Assembly: GCA_035577985.1 (NCBI GenBank)
Contig: DATJZY010000146.1
Location: 1-35,183, forward strand
Reading direction: 5' to 3'
Length of the DNA: 35,183 bases
Source: Candidatus Eisenbacteria bacterium
Lineage (GTDB): Bacteria; Desulfobacterota; Binatia; DP-6
Position 1 is the stretch's first letter; each line of letters begins with the position of its first letter. Below are positions 7,945 through 15,674 of this stretch, one piece after another. Below the pieces are notes generated by a model, which was not told the DNA's origin, ran no database searches, and saw only the letters and a program-made list of their open reading frames with translations. Made by a program: the position numbers and the translations under genes.

Positions 7945-10482
7945 CTACGAACGCCGTCGCTTGGCGCGCGAGGTCGGCGTGGCGGTCGTCGGATCGTCCG
8001 GCCACGGGTGCCGCGGGTAGCGGCCGCGCAGCTCGGCGCGCACCTGCGCGTACGTCGTGCGCCAGAAGCTCGCGAGGTCGTCCGTGATCTGCATCGGGCG
8101 CCCGCTCGGCGCGAGCAGCTCGAGCACGATCGGCACCCGTCCAGCGGCCAGGCGCGGCGTCGTGGCGAGCCCGAACACCTCCTGGATGCGCGCGGCGACG
8201 CTGGGCGGGCGATCGCGGCCATACGCGAGCGGCACGCGACGGCCGCTCGGCAGCGTCCAGTGCGACGGCGCCTCGCGCTCGATCGCCTGGCGCTGGCGAT
8301 GGGAGAGGAGGCCCAGCACGGCACCGCCGACGTCCGCCTGCCGCAGCTCCGCCAGCGATCGCATCCCGCTCGCCACGGCCACGAGCGCGTCGCGCAGAAG
8401 CTGCGCCGGGTCGTCGGGCAGGCCGAGCTCGGGCATGGCCCGCGCGAGGAAGCGCAAGCGATCGAGAAGTATCTGGGCGTCCGGGTGGTCGGCGAGGACC
8501 CGCGCGGGATCCGCACCGACCGCCGCCACGAGCGCCGCGCTCGCGTCGCCGGCGTCGACGTCCGTGCGGACCCGCTCTTCGAGGACCAGGTCGCGGTAGC
8601 GCGTGACGGTCCGCGCCACCGCGCGCCCGCGCGCGTCGTCGAAGCCCACCTCGCGCGCCGTCTCGACCGATCCCGGGAACACCTGCTCGAGCCACTCGCG
8701 ACGCACGGCGCTCGCAACGCGCACGCGCGCCTCGGCGCCGCGCTCGCCGCCCTCGACGTCGACCGCGACGAAGAGCTCGCTCTCGCGCACGACGCTCTGC
8801 GGCGCGAGGGCGACGCCGACGCCGCCGACCATGACGCCGCGCGGGCTGCCGGTCTCGCGCCGCCGGCATACGCGGTCGGGAAATCCGGCGAGCACGCAGC
8901 GCAGCAGGCGATCCGCGGACGCGCCACCACCGCCGCCGGCGCGACGGCCGAGCTGCCGGCGCACGTGCTCCACCGCACGCACCGCACCCGCGTCGAGCCC
9001 GAGGCGCTCGCAGGCGTCGCGGCCGAAGCCGGCGCGCGCCGCGTCCTCGAAGAGCTCCATGCGCAGGAGGAGGTCCGACGGGCCGGGCGGAAAGTCGGCC
9101 GCCGCGCCGCCGAAGGCGCGCGCCGCGCGCACGACGTCGCGCTCGCTCGCGAGCGCGGCGAGGAGCGCGCCGTCGGCGAGCGCGTCCTCGTCCTCCGCCT
9201 CGACCAGCATGCGCGCGAGCCGCGGCGCGACGGGCAGCGCGAGCATCCGGCGCCCGACGTCGGTGAGGGCGCCGTCGTCGGCCAGCGCGCCGAGGTCGAC
9301 GAGGAGCCGCGCCGCGCGCTCGAGCGTCGCCGGCGGGGGAGGATCGAGCCAGGCGAGCCCGGCGGCGTCGCGCAGGCCCCAGGCCGCCAGCTCGAGCAGC
9401 GTCCGGCCGAGGTCGACGCGCAGGATCTCGGGGACATCGTGCTCGCGGCGTCCCGCCTCCTCGGCGCGCGTCCACAAGCGCACGCAGCGACCCGGCCCGA
9501 GACGACCGGCACGCCCGGCGCGTTGCGTCGCCGACGAGCGGCTGATCGGCGCGAGCGCGAGCCGATCGAGCCCCGTGCGCACGTCGAAGCGGGCGCGGCG
9601 CGCGAGCCCGGAGTCGACCACCGCCGTCACGCCCTCGACGGTGAGCGCGGTCTCGGCGACGTTGGTGGCGAGGACGATGCGCCGCCCCGTCCCCGGCCGG
9701 AGCGCACGCGCCTGCTCGTCGAGCGGTTGGTCGCCGTGGAGCGGCACGACGTCGATGCCGCGCTGCGAAGCGAGCGGCGCCAGCGCCGCGGTCGCGCGCC
9801 GGATCTCGCCCGCCCCGGGCAGGAACACGAGCACGTCGCCGGGATCGTCGAGCACGCCCCGCACCGCCGCCGCGACGCGATCCGCGAGCCGCAGCCCGTG
9901 CCCCGCGTCGTCGTACGAGACGGCGACCGGATGCGCGCGCCCCTCGGACGTGACCACGGCCGCCGTGCTGCCGAGGAAGCCCGCCAGCGGCTCCGTTTCG
10001 ATCGTCGCCGACATCACGACGAGGCGGAGGTCGGGGCGCACGCTCTCCTGCAGCTCGCGCACCACCGCGAGCGCGAGGTCGCTCTGCAGGTGGCGCTCGT
10101 GGAACTCGTCGAGGACGACGATGCCGACGTCCTCGAGAAAGGGATCGCGCGCGAGATCGCGCCCGAACACACCCTCGGTGAGGAACCACAGGCGCGTCGC
10201 AGCGCCGCCCTTGCGCACGAAGCGCACGCGGTAGCCGACCTCGCCGCCGACGGCGCCGCCGCGGGTGCGTGCGACGAACTCGGCGGCGGCGCGCGCCGCG
10301 ATCCGGCGCGGCTCGACGACGGCGACCCTTCGCGCGCCGGCGAGACCCGCGTCGAGCAGCGCGGCCGGGACGCGAGTCGTCTTGCCGGCGCCCGGCGCGG
10401 CGCGCAGGACGAGCCGGTTGGTCTCGCGCAGGCGCGCGACGATCTCGGGAAGGAGCGGCTCGATCGGAAGTGCGGGCGTCAC
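7945..10482 (-). CDS. hrpB: ATP-dependent helicase HrpB
   Basis: An 845-aa DEAH/RHA-type helicase matching HrpB in length and motif order. Walker A is AAPGAGKTT (residues 28-36), motif II is VLDEFHERHLQSDLAL (DEFH at 125-128), motif III is VVMSAT (155-160). ATNVAETALTVEGV and SSATQRAGRAGRLGPG in the second RecA domain complete the core. The C-terminal HrpB-specific region ends with ELLAPSGRPMQITDDLASFW, which is typical of the family. HrpB is a cytoplasmic putative RNA helicase whose cellular role is poorly defined. It starts at a GTG (10482) only 41 bases from the divergent metallo-beta-lactamase gene, so the two must share a very compact promoter region. Confidence 0.95.
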   Translation of the reverse strand: MTPALPIEPLLPEIVARLRETNRLVLRAAPGAGKTTRVPAALLDAGLAGARRVAVVEPRRIAARAAAEFVARTRGGAVGGEVGYRVRFVRKGGAATRLWFLTEGVFGRDLARDPFLEDVGIVVLDEFHERHLQSDLALAVVRELQESVRPDLRLVVMSATIETEPLAGFLGSTAAVVTSEGRAHPVAVSYDDAGHGLRLADRVAAAVRGVLDDPGDVLVFLPGAGEIRRATAALAPLASQRGIDVVPLHGDQPLDEQARALRPGTGRRIVLATNVAETALTVEGVTAVVDSGLARRARFDVRTGLDRLALAPISRSSATQRAGRAGRLGPGRCVRLWTRAEEAGRREHDVPEILRVDLGRTLLELAAWGLRDAAGLAWLDPPPPATLERAARLLVDLGALADDGALTDVGRRMLALPVAPRLARMLVEAEDEDALADGALLAALASERDVVRAARAFGGAAADFPPGPSDLLLRMELFEDAARAGFGRDACERLGLDAGAVRAVEHVRRQLGRRAGGGGGASADRLLRCVLAGFPDRVCRRRETGSPRGVMVGGVGVALAPQSVVRESELFVAVDVEGGERGAEARVRVASAVRREWLEQVFPGSVETAREVGFDDARGRAVARTVTRYRDLVLEERVRTDVDAGDASAALVAAVGADPARVLADHPDAQILLDRLRFLARAMPELGLPDDPAQLLRDALVAVASGMRSLAELRQADVGGAVLGLLSHRQRQAIEREAPSHWTLPSGRRVPLAYGRDRPPSVAARIQEVFGLATTPRLAAGRVPIVLELLAPSGRPMQITDDLASFWRTTYAQVRAELRGRYPRHPWPDDPTTATPTSRAKRRRS

Positions 10483-10523
10483 GCCTTGCCCGCGCGCGCG
10501 GCCATCCGATACATCCCCCGCTC

Positions 10524-11798
10524 ATGGCGACGCACTCGATGGTGACGGCCGATCCTCTCCACACCGAGCCCGGGTTCTTCGGCCGGCCGGGGGAGGTGAC
10601 ACCCGACCTCTACATGTACGGCTCGTTCGTCAACACGTACGCGATGAAGACCTCTGCCGGGCTCGTCGTCGTCGATCCCGGGCTCACGCACACCTCGTCG
10701 TCCATCCACGACGCCGTACGCGCCTGGTCGGACGTGCCGCTGCGCACCGCCGTCTACACGCACGGGCACGCGGACCACGCCTTTGGCCTGCGTGCGTTCC
10801 TCGAGGCGGGCGATCGCCCCGACATCGTTGCGCAGGAGCGTTGCGTCGATCGTTTCCACCGCTACGGCCTCATGCACGGACTGAACGGACGCATCAACCA
10901 GCGGCAGTTCGCCCTGCCGGTGCCGATGTTCCCGAACCAGTTCGACTGGCCGACGCTGCTCGTCCGCGACCGCCTGGTGCAGCGCGTGGGCGACGTGGAG
11001 CTGCACTTGACCGCCGCCAAGGGCGAGACCGACGACGCCTTGTGGGTGTGGGTGCCGGAGCGGCGCTACCTCTTCGTCGGCGACTTCATCATCTGGCAGG
11101 CGCCCAACTGCGGCAACCCGCAGAAGGTGCAGCGCTACCCCGAGGAATGGGCGGACGCGCTCGAGACCATGGCCGGGTGCGATGCCGAGTGGCTCTTCCC
11201 GGGCCACGGGCTCGCCGTGCAGGGACGGGACGCCGTTAGGATGGTGCTGACCGAGACCGCGCGCTACCTCCGCGTCATCGTCGACGAGGTCCGGCGTCGC
11301 ATGAACGCCGGCGAGACGGCCGAAGAGATCTTCCACGCCGTCGAGCCCGACGCCGAGCTGGCGACGCGGTCGTACCTGCGCGCGACGTACGACCATCCGA
11401 AGTTCATCGTGCGAAACCTCCTGCGTCTGTGGGGTGGTTGGTGGAACGGCAACGCGGCCGAGCTGCTGCCGGCGACTCCGTCGCGCCAGGCCGAGGAGGT
11501 GGCGGCGCTCGCCGGCGGCGTCGCCGCGGTGATCGCGCGCGGCCGTACGCTCCTCGCCGCGGGCGACGCGACCACCGCGGCGCACCTCGCGGAGTGGGCG
11601 ACGCGGGCGGCTCCGGCCGATCGCGAAGCGCAGGCGCTCAAGCGCGACGTCTACGCCCGCCGGCTCGACGAAGCGGAGTCGCTCATGGCGCGAGGGATCT
11701 TCCGGGCGGCGATGCACGACGCGCAGCGCGCGCTCGGCGAGGAGCCGACGAACCGGGTCGAAGCGGGCGGTATGGCGCTCCTCCAGCAGCCACGCTGA
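10524..11798 (+). CDS. Metallo-beta-lactamase-fold hydrolase with alkylsulfatase-type dimerisation domain
   Basis: A 424-aa protein. The N-terminal metallo-beta-lactamase domain carries the dinuclear-metal motif THGHADHAFG (H80, H82, D84, H85), GETDDALWVW, GDFIIW and FPGHG. From about residue 275 follows a segment typical of the alkyl sulfatase dimerisation domain: YDHPKFIVRNLLRLWGGWWN, then NAAELLPATPSRQAEEVA. Family members such as SdsA1 hydrolyse alkyl sulfate esters. Here the usual SCP2-like C-terminal domain and an N-terminal signal are absent, so the substrate may differ. The ATG at 10524 was chosen because the beta-lactamase domain begins shortly after it; upstream sequence in frame is antisense to hrpB. 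It is divergent from hrpB. Confidence 0.87.
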   Translation: MATHSMVTADPLHTEPGFFGRPGEVTPDLYMYGSFVNTYAMKTSAGLVVVDPGLTHTSSSIHDAVRAWSDVPLRTAVYTHGHADHAFGLRAFLEAGDRPDIVAQERCVDRFHRYGLMHGLNGRINQRQFALPVPMFPNQFDWPTLLVRDRLVQRVGDVELHLTAAKGETDDALWVWVPERRYLFVGDFIIWQAPNCGNPQKVQRYPEEWADALETMAGCDAEWLFPGHGLAVQGRDAVRMVLTETARYLRVIVDEVRRRMNAGETAEEIFHAVEPDAELATRSYLRATYDHPKFIVRNLLRLWGGWWNGNAAELLPATPSRQAEEVAALAGGVAAVIARGRTLLAAGDATTAAHLAEWATRAAPADREAQALKRDVYARRLDEAESLMARGIFRAAMHDAQRALGEEPTNRVEAGGMALLQQPR

Positions 11799-11850
11799 GG
11801 CGTTTGCGAGGTCGAGCCCTCAGATGCGTGTTGAACTCGGCCGGTGCGGG

Positions 11851-11877
11851 CTTGAAATCGGGGGCACAATGCCCCAC
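11851..11877 (+). promoter_or_regulatory. Possible heat-shock (sigma-32 type) promoter
   Basis: Upstream of the 78-aa secreted protein the sequence CTTGAAA (11851-11857) is followed after 14 bases by CCCCAC (11872-11877), close to the sigma-32 consensus CTTGAAA and CCCCAT-T. A small hairpin, GGGGCA-CAA-TGCCCC at 11861-11875, overlaps the spacer and the -10 box. Transcription would begin only a few bases before the ATG at 11888, so the message would be nearly leaderless. The resemblance may be chance. Confidence 0.3.
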
Positions 11878-11887
11878 AAGAGATACC

Positions 11888-12124
11888 ATGATGAAAAGCG
11901 GGTTCGTGACGGCGCTCGTGCTGGCCGGATCGGTGGCGTTGGCACCCCAGGCAGGAGCCGACTGCCGGGCCGACTGCACCAAGCTCTTCAGGGACTGCGT
12001 CAAGACTTGCGTCGCGAACTACTCCGGCATCATGCGCAGAGGCTGCAAGATCGGCTGCAAGCGGGCCAAGAAGTCCGTGATTCGTGCCTGCAGGCAGAAT
12101 CCGCAGATCTGCGCGGCGGAGTGA
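11888..12124 (+). CDS. Small secreted cysteine-rich protein
   Basis: A 78-aa protein with a clear signal peptide (MMKSGFVTALVLAGSVALAP, cleavage probably near AGA-DC). The mature roughly 53 residues are basic and hold eight cysteines: ADCRADCTKLFRDCVKTC, then GCKIGCKRAKK, then ACRQNPQIC. The spacing C-x3-C-x6-C-x3-C recurs partly at the N-terminus of the cupredoxin protein at 24169 (C-x3-C-x6-C), suggesting a shared helical disulfide module. The function is unknown. Two adjacent ATGs (11888 and 11891) could both serve as start. It follows the metallo-beta-lactamase gene by 89 bases, which include a possible promoter, and converges on the next metallo-beta-lactamase gene 12 bases away. Confidence 0.75.
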   Translation: MMKSGFVTALVLAGSVALAPQAGADCRADCTKLFRDCVKTCVANYSGIMRRGCKIGCKRAKKSVIRACRQNPQICAAE

Positions 12125-12136
12125 GCATGCAACGGA

Positions 12137-13117
12137 TCAGCGCCCGCGATAGCGCACGACGCCGTTCTCGTCCATCTTGAGCGCGCGCCCCTCGAAGCGC
12201 AGCAGCTCCAGGTGTGCGAGCGTCTCGGACGTCGCCGCCATCACCTGGAAGCGGTTGTCGGCGCTGATCGCGAAGGCTTCGAGCGCGACCTCGTAGGGCG
12301 TGAGCGGGCGGCGCCGGATCAGCTCCAGCATCGTCATCTTGCGCACGCGATGGAAGTCGATGAGCTGGCTCGCGCGGCGCCGATGGTCCTCGTAGACGCC
12401 GCCGTGCGCGGGGCAGACGAGGCGGCTCTCGAAGCGCTTCAGCTTCTCGTGCGAGTTGAGGAAGTCGCCGAGCGGATTCTCGGGCCCGTTCGGATACAAC
12501 CCCACGTGCGGGGTGATCTTCGGGAGCAGATGGTCGCCGACGAAGAGGATGCCGTCGGGCTGCAGCAAGAGGCAGCAGTGACCCGGCGTGTGGCCGGGCG
12601 TCCACACGACCTCGAAGCGACGCCCGTCGCCGAGCGGGATCTCGTCGGCGTCGGCGAGCAACGCGTCGGGAATGGCGGGCACGTAGAGCGTCCCGAAGGC
12701 GAGCTTCGGAGGCGGCATCCGCTTGTGGGGCGGCGCATCGGGGACGCCACTGCGGCGGTTCCACTCCTCGTTCTCGCCCATCGCGTTCGCCGTGGCGGCG
12801 GCGCGCTCGGCTTCGAGCGGGTGCAGGAAGACCTTGGCGTGCGTCAGCTCTCGGTACGGCCCCGACGTGCCGTAGTGGTCGATGTGGTGGTGCGTGCACA
12901 CGATCCGCGTGACGTCGCGCGGCGCGATGCCGTACTCGGCGAGCGCCGCTTCGAAGGTGCGCGTGCTGTCGCCGGTGTGCATGCCGGTGTCGACGAGCGT
13001 CCACGTCGATCCCGTGCGGACCAGGTAGACGTTGACGATGGTCGGCTTGAAGGGGAGCGGCAGGAACACCTGCACGACCCCGTCCGCCACCTCTCGGGGC
13101 TTGGCGGCCTCGCTCAT
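12137..13117 (-). CDS. Metallo-beta-lactamase-fold hydrolase (glyoxalase II-like, with C-terminal winged-helix part)
   Basis: A 326-aa MBL-fold protein. Metal motif CTHHHIDHYG gives H76, H78, D80 and H81; the later ligands are in WTPGHTPGHCC, FVGDHLLP and CPAHGG. The last roughly 80 residues, RKMTMLELIRRRPLTPYEVA and onward, resemble the winged-helix tail found in LACTB2-like and lactone-hydrolase-like MBL proteins. It has no signal peptide. The substrate may be a thioester or lactone, but this cannot be decided from sequence. The ATG at 13117 is one base from the stop of the dodecin gene, so the two are a tight operon. A long in-frame extension upstream on this strand has no family similarity and overlaps several other genes, so it was rejected. 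Confidence 0.88.
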   Translation of the reverse strand: MSEAAKPREVADGVVQVFLPLPFKPTIVNVYLVRTGSTWTLVDTGMHTGDSTRTFEAALAEYGIAPRDVTRIVCTHHHIDHYGTSGPYRELTHAKVFLHPLEAERAAATANAMGENEEWNRRSGVPDAPPHKRMPPPKLAFGTLYVPAIPDALLADADEIPLGDGRRFEVVWTPGHTPGHCCLLLQPDGILFVGDHLLPKITPHVGLYPNGPENPLGDFLNSHEKLKRFESRLVCPAHGGVYEDHRRRASQLIDFHRVRKMTMLELIRRRPLTPYEVALEAFAISADNRFQVMAATSETLAHLELLRFEGRALKMDENGVVRYRGR

Positions 13118-13118
13118 G

Positions 13119-13334
13119 CTACTCGTGGATCTGCTCTTGCACGGCGAAGCTGACCCGCACCCGCACCCGCCACGCGGTGACGCCGCCGTCCTCGACGACG
13201 GCCGTGATCCGATCCACCTCGACCTCAGGCTTGATGCCCTTGATGGTCGCCGACGCGCGCGCGACCGCGAGGCCGACGGCGTCCTCGATCGAGTTGGTCG
13301 ACGTGCCTGTGAGCTCGATCGTCTTCTCGACCAT
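13119..13334 (-). CDS. Dodecin family protein
   Basis: A 71-aa dodecin-fold protein: short beta strand, helix, two long strands. It has EKTIELTGTSTNSIEDAVG, the helix AVARASATIKGI, and strands VEVDRITAVVEDGGVTAWRV and RVRVSF. Dodecins form hollow dodecamers that store or buffer flavins; a related group binds calcium. In flavin dodecins a tryptophan in an LDWFE-type motif stacks on the isoalloxazine ring. Here the equivalent place reads GIKPEVEV, and the only tryptophan is later, at position 55, so flavin binding is doubtful. GGAGGG lies about eight bases upstream of the ATG at 13334. It leads an operon with the MBL gene and is divergent from the alpha/beta hydrolase across a large palindrome. 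Confidence 0.88.
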   Translation of the reverse strand: MVEKTIELTGTSTNSIEDAVGLAVARASATIKGIKPEVEVDRITAVVEDGGVTAWRVRVRVSFAVQEQIHE

Positions 13335-13394
13335 GCGCTTGCCCTCCGAGCGGCGAGTAGGCCTGGATCGGTGGGGCTAGGCAAGGGCGGCGCT

Positions 13395-13518
13395 GTTCGC
13401 GTTGGTCGCGTCTTCGACGGAGCGGGCAGCCGGGGGGGGCGGTCCTGCGCTCCCCGATAATCGCGTCGGACCGCCCCCCCCGGCTGCCCGCTCCTGCGGA
13501 GGGCGACGAATCGCGAAC
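13395..13518. repeat. Large palindrome with a perfect 26-bp inverted-repeat core
   Basis: The arms at 13420-13445 and 13468-13493 are exact reverse complements, including a G8 run opposite a C8 run, separated by a 22-base loop that contains GATAATCGCG. Pairing continues imperfectly outward: GTCGC at 13405-13409 pairs with GCGAC at 13503-13507, and GTTCGCG at 13395-13401 pairs with CGCGAAC at 13512-13518. The element fills much of the 248-base divergent gap between the dodecin and the secreted hydrolase. Both strands can be read through it. It may be a REP/MITE-type repeat or a strong transcript hairpin; there is no transposase nearby. Confidence 0.85.
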
Positions 13519-13582
13519 GCGCGGCATGCGCGTACCTTCCACGCCTCTGGATCGCTTGGTGCGCGCACGGTAGGAGCGACGC

Positions 13583-14467
13583 GTGCGAGCTCTCGTCGCG
13601 GCGGTGCTGGTTGCTTTGGCCGGCGTGACGAACGTTGTGGCGCGCGAGATGCCGGTCGGTGTGCGGACGGCGGATCTCGTCGATGCAGCTCGGAGCCGAA
13701 CGCTCGCGACGGAGATCTGGTATCCGGCGCGCAGCGAGGGGCGCGACGTGGGCCTGCGGCGCGGGCGGTGGCCGCTCGTGCTGGTGGCGCATGGGTCGTG
13801 CGGGTTCCGGACGAACTACGAGTACCTGACCACGTACCTCGCCGGCCGCGGATTCGTCGTGGCGGCGCCGGACTTCCCCGGCTTCACGCAGAGCGATTGT
13901 CGGAACGGGCTTCCGACCGACCTCGGCGCCGGCGCGCCGGGCGATCTCTCGTTCATCTCGCGCATCTTCCACGACCGGACGGGGCCGCTCGGGGACGTCG
14001 CCGCGCACGTCCGCGGCGCCGCCACGGGGCTCGCGGGGCATTCGCTCGGCGGGCTCGTGGTCGTGAACGCGGCGCTCGCCGATCCGACCTTCACGGCGGT
14101 CGTTGCGCTGGCACCGGCCGTCGACGCAGCGAGCGCGGCCCCGTTCGGAGCGCTCGATCCGGGGCCGGCCATGCTCGTCGTCGGCGGGGGCGCCGACCGG
14201 ACGATCTCGTTCGACGCCGTGACGCGGCCCTTCTTCGACGCCCTGCCGGCGCCGGCGTACCTCGTCCGCATCGCGGCCGGTACCCACAGCGGTTTCACCG
14301 ACATGGACGCAGGGCTCGGCGCCGAGGCGCTCGCGGCGCAGGAGGATGCCGTCGATCGCCACGCCGGCCCGTTCTTCGACCGCTACCTCGGCCGCCGTCG
14401 CCGCGCCGCCCGCGCCCTCCGCACCGCCGACGACGGGGCGGTGGCGGTCGTCGCGAAGACGAAGTAG
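13583..14467 (+). CDS. Secreted alpha/beta hydrolase (PAF-acetylhydrolase/dienelactone hydrolase-like)
   Basis: A 294-aa protein with a signal peptide (MRALVAAVLVALAGVTNVVA). The mature part is an alpha/beta hydrolase: LVLVAHGSCGFRTNYEYLTT near the oxyanion region, nucleophile S154 in TGLAGHSLGGLVVVN, a later acidic residue in GGGADRTIS, and the histidine in AGTHSGF. Similar exported enzymes act on esters, lipids or polyesters. The start is a GTG preceded by AGGAG (13572-13576), a good Shine-Dalgarno. C-terminal to the fold is a basic tail, LGRRRRAARALR. It starts a run of plus-strand genes, with the SDR gene 10 bases downstream. The substrate is not known. Confidence 0.87.
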   Translation: MRALVAAVLVALAGVTNVVAREMPVGVRTADLVDAARSRTLATEIWYPARSEGRDVGLRRGRWPLVLVAHGSCGFRTNYEYLTTYLAGRGFVVAAPDFPGFTQSDCRNGLPTDLGAGAPGDLSFISRIFHDRTGPLGDVAAHVRGAATGLAGHSLGGLVVVNAALADPTFTAVVALAPAVDAASAAPFGALDPGPAMLVVGGGADRTISFDAVTRPFFDALPAPAYLVRIAAGTHSGFTDMDAGLGAEALAAQEDAVDRHAGPFFDRYLGRRRRAARALRTADDGAVAVVAKTK

Positions 14468-14477
14468 GTCCAGGGGC

Positions 14478-15230
14478 ATGGCGACGGTCGCATTCGTCAC
14501 GGGAGCGGGTCGCGGCATCGGACGAGCGATCGCGCTGCGACTCGCGACAGCGGGGATCGCCGTCGGCGTCACCGACGTCGACGCGGCGAGCGCCGACGCG
14601 GTGGCGGGTGAGATCCGGCGCGCCGGCGGTCGTGCGCTCGGCGCGGCGGGCGACGTGACGTCGCTCGACGCCATGCGCGGCGCGGTCCGCGCCGTCGAGC
14701 AGGGGCTCGGCGCGATCGATGCGCTGGTCAACAACGCCGGTTGGGACAAGATGGAGCTCTTCCTCGACAACGACCCCGCACTGTGGGATCGCCTGATCGC
14801 CATCAACTACAAGGGCGTGCTCAACACGACCCGCGCCGTGCTCGAAGGCATGGCGGCACGCGGAAGCGGTCGTGTGGTCTCGATCGCGTCGGACGCGGGT
14901 CGCGTGGGCTCGACGGGCGAGGCCGTCTACTCGGGGTGCAAGGCCGGCATCATCGGCTTCTCGAAGGCGCTCGCGCGCGAGGTGGCCGCGAAGGGCATCA
15001 CGGTGAACGTGGTCTGCCCGGGCCCGACCGACACCGCGCTGCTCGCCGAGGTCGGCGCGACGCCGCGCGGCGCGAAGATCGTCGCCGCCATGCATCGCGC
15101 GATCCCGCTCGGACGGATCGGCCAGCCCGAGGACGTCGTCGGCGCCGTCGCGTTTCTCGTGTCGGACGAGGCGGCGTTCGTCACCGGGCAGGTGCTGAGC
15201 GTGTCGGGTGGACTCAGCATGGTCGGCTGA
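14478..15230 (+). CDS. SDR family oxidoreductase, BadH-like
   Basis: A 250-aa short-chain dehydrogenase. The cofactor motif is TGAGRGIG (residues 8-15), NNAG is at 85-88, and the catalytic residues are S138, Y151 and K155 (YSGCKAG). The segment NNAGWDKMELFLDNDPALWD and the motif VNVVCPGPTDTALLA closely recall BadH, 2-hydroxycyclohexanecarboxyl-CoA dehydrogenase of alicyclic acid degradation in Rhodopseudomonas; this comparison is from memory. An NAD(P)-dependent oxidation of a hydroxyacyl-CoA is therefore likely, but the exact substrate is not certain. The ATG at 14478 follows AGGGGC. No other alicyclic-pathway gene is adjacent, although a CoA ligase and acyl-CoA dehydrogenases occur elsewhere in the window. 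Confidence 0.9.
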   Translation: MATVAFVTGAGRGIGRAIALRLATAGIAVGVTDVDAASADAVAGEIRRAGGRALGAAGDVTSLDAMRGAVRAVEQGLGAIDALVNNAGWDKMELFLDNDPALWDRLIAINYKGVLNTTRAVLEGMAARGSGRVVSIASDAGRVGSTGEAVYSGCKAGIIGFSKALAREVAAKGITVNVVCPGPTDTALLAEVGATPRGAKIVAAMHRAIPLGRIGQPEDVVGAVAFLVSDEAAFVTGQVLSVSGGLSMVG

Positions 15231-15258
15231 CTACGGACGGAAGACAAGGAGGGCTCTC

Positions 15259-15666
15259 ATGAAGATCGAAGGTGGCTGCTACTGCGGCGCGGTTCGCTAC
15301 CAGGCGGAGGGCGACGCCCTGTTCAAAGGCCAGTGCCACTGCCGCGAGTGCCAGTACATCTCCGGCGGGCTTCCGAACGTCGTGATGGGCATGCCCGAGC
15401 CGGGCTTCAAGTACACGAAGGGTGCGCCCAAGAAGTTCACGCGCAAGGACCTGCCGAACCCGGTGACGCGCGAGTTCTGCGCCGAGTGCGGGACGCATCT
15501 CCTGACGCGCACGCCCAGGGTGCCCGGCGCCGTGCTGATGAAGGTGGGGACGTTCGACGATCCCAGCGTCTTCGGCGGCCCGCAGATGGTGATCTTCACC
15601 ATCGACAAGCAGAGCTTCCATCACGTGCCGGAAGGCGTGCCGACGTTCGAGCGGGTGCCGGGCTGA
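15259..15666 (+). CDS. GFA family protein (CENP-V/Gfa zinc-binding domain)
   Basis: A 135-aa protein of the GFA family, named after glutathione-dependent formaldehyde-activating enzyme. Zinc-binding cysteines appear in the family order: GGCYCGAVRY, GQCHCRECQ and EFCAECGTHLL. Most members have no proven substrate; binding of thiol-aldehyde adducts is a common proposal. AAGGAGGG just before the ATG at 15259 is a strong ribosome-binding site. It lies 28 bases after the SDR gene and 8 bases before the secreted peroxiredoxin. A second GFA gene is found at 16687, about 1.4 kb downstream, and the two share only the family motifs, so they are distant paralogues rather than a recent duplication. Confidence 0.92.
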   Translation: MKIEGGCYCGAVRYQAEGDALFKGQCHCRECQYISGGLPNVVMGMPEPGFKYTKGAPKKFTRKDLPNPVTREFCAECGTHLLTRTPRVPGAVLMKVGTFDDPSVFGGPQMVIFTIDKQSFHHVPEGVPTFERVPG

Positions 15667-15674
15667 GAGCCGAC

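Noticed and set aside
13402..13582. Reading frames through the palindrome on both strands with near-identical mirror-image peptides
   Set aside because: Both derive from the inverted-repeat arms (ERAAGGGGP and GPPPPAARS on either strand) and have no independent coding support.
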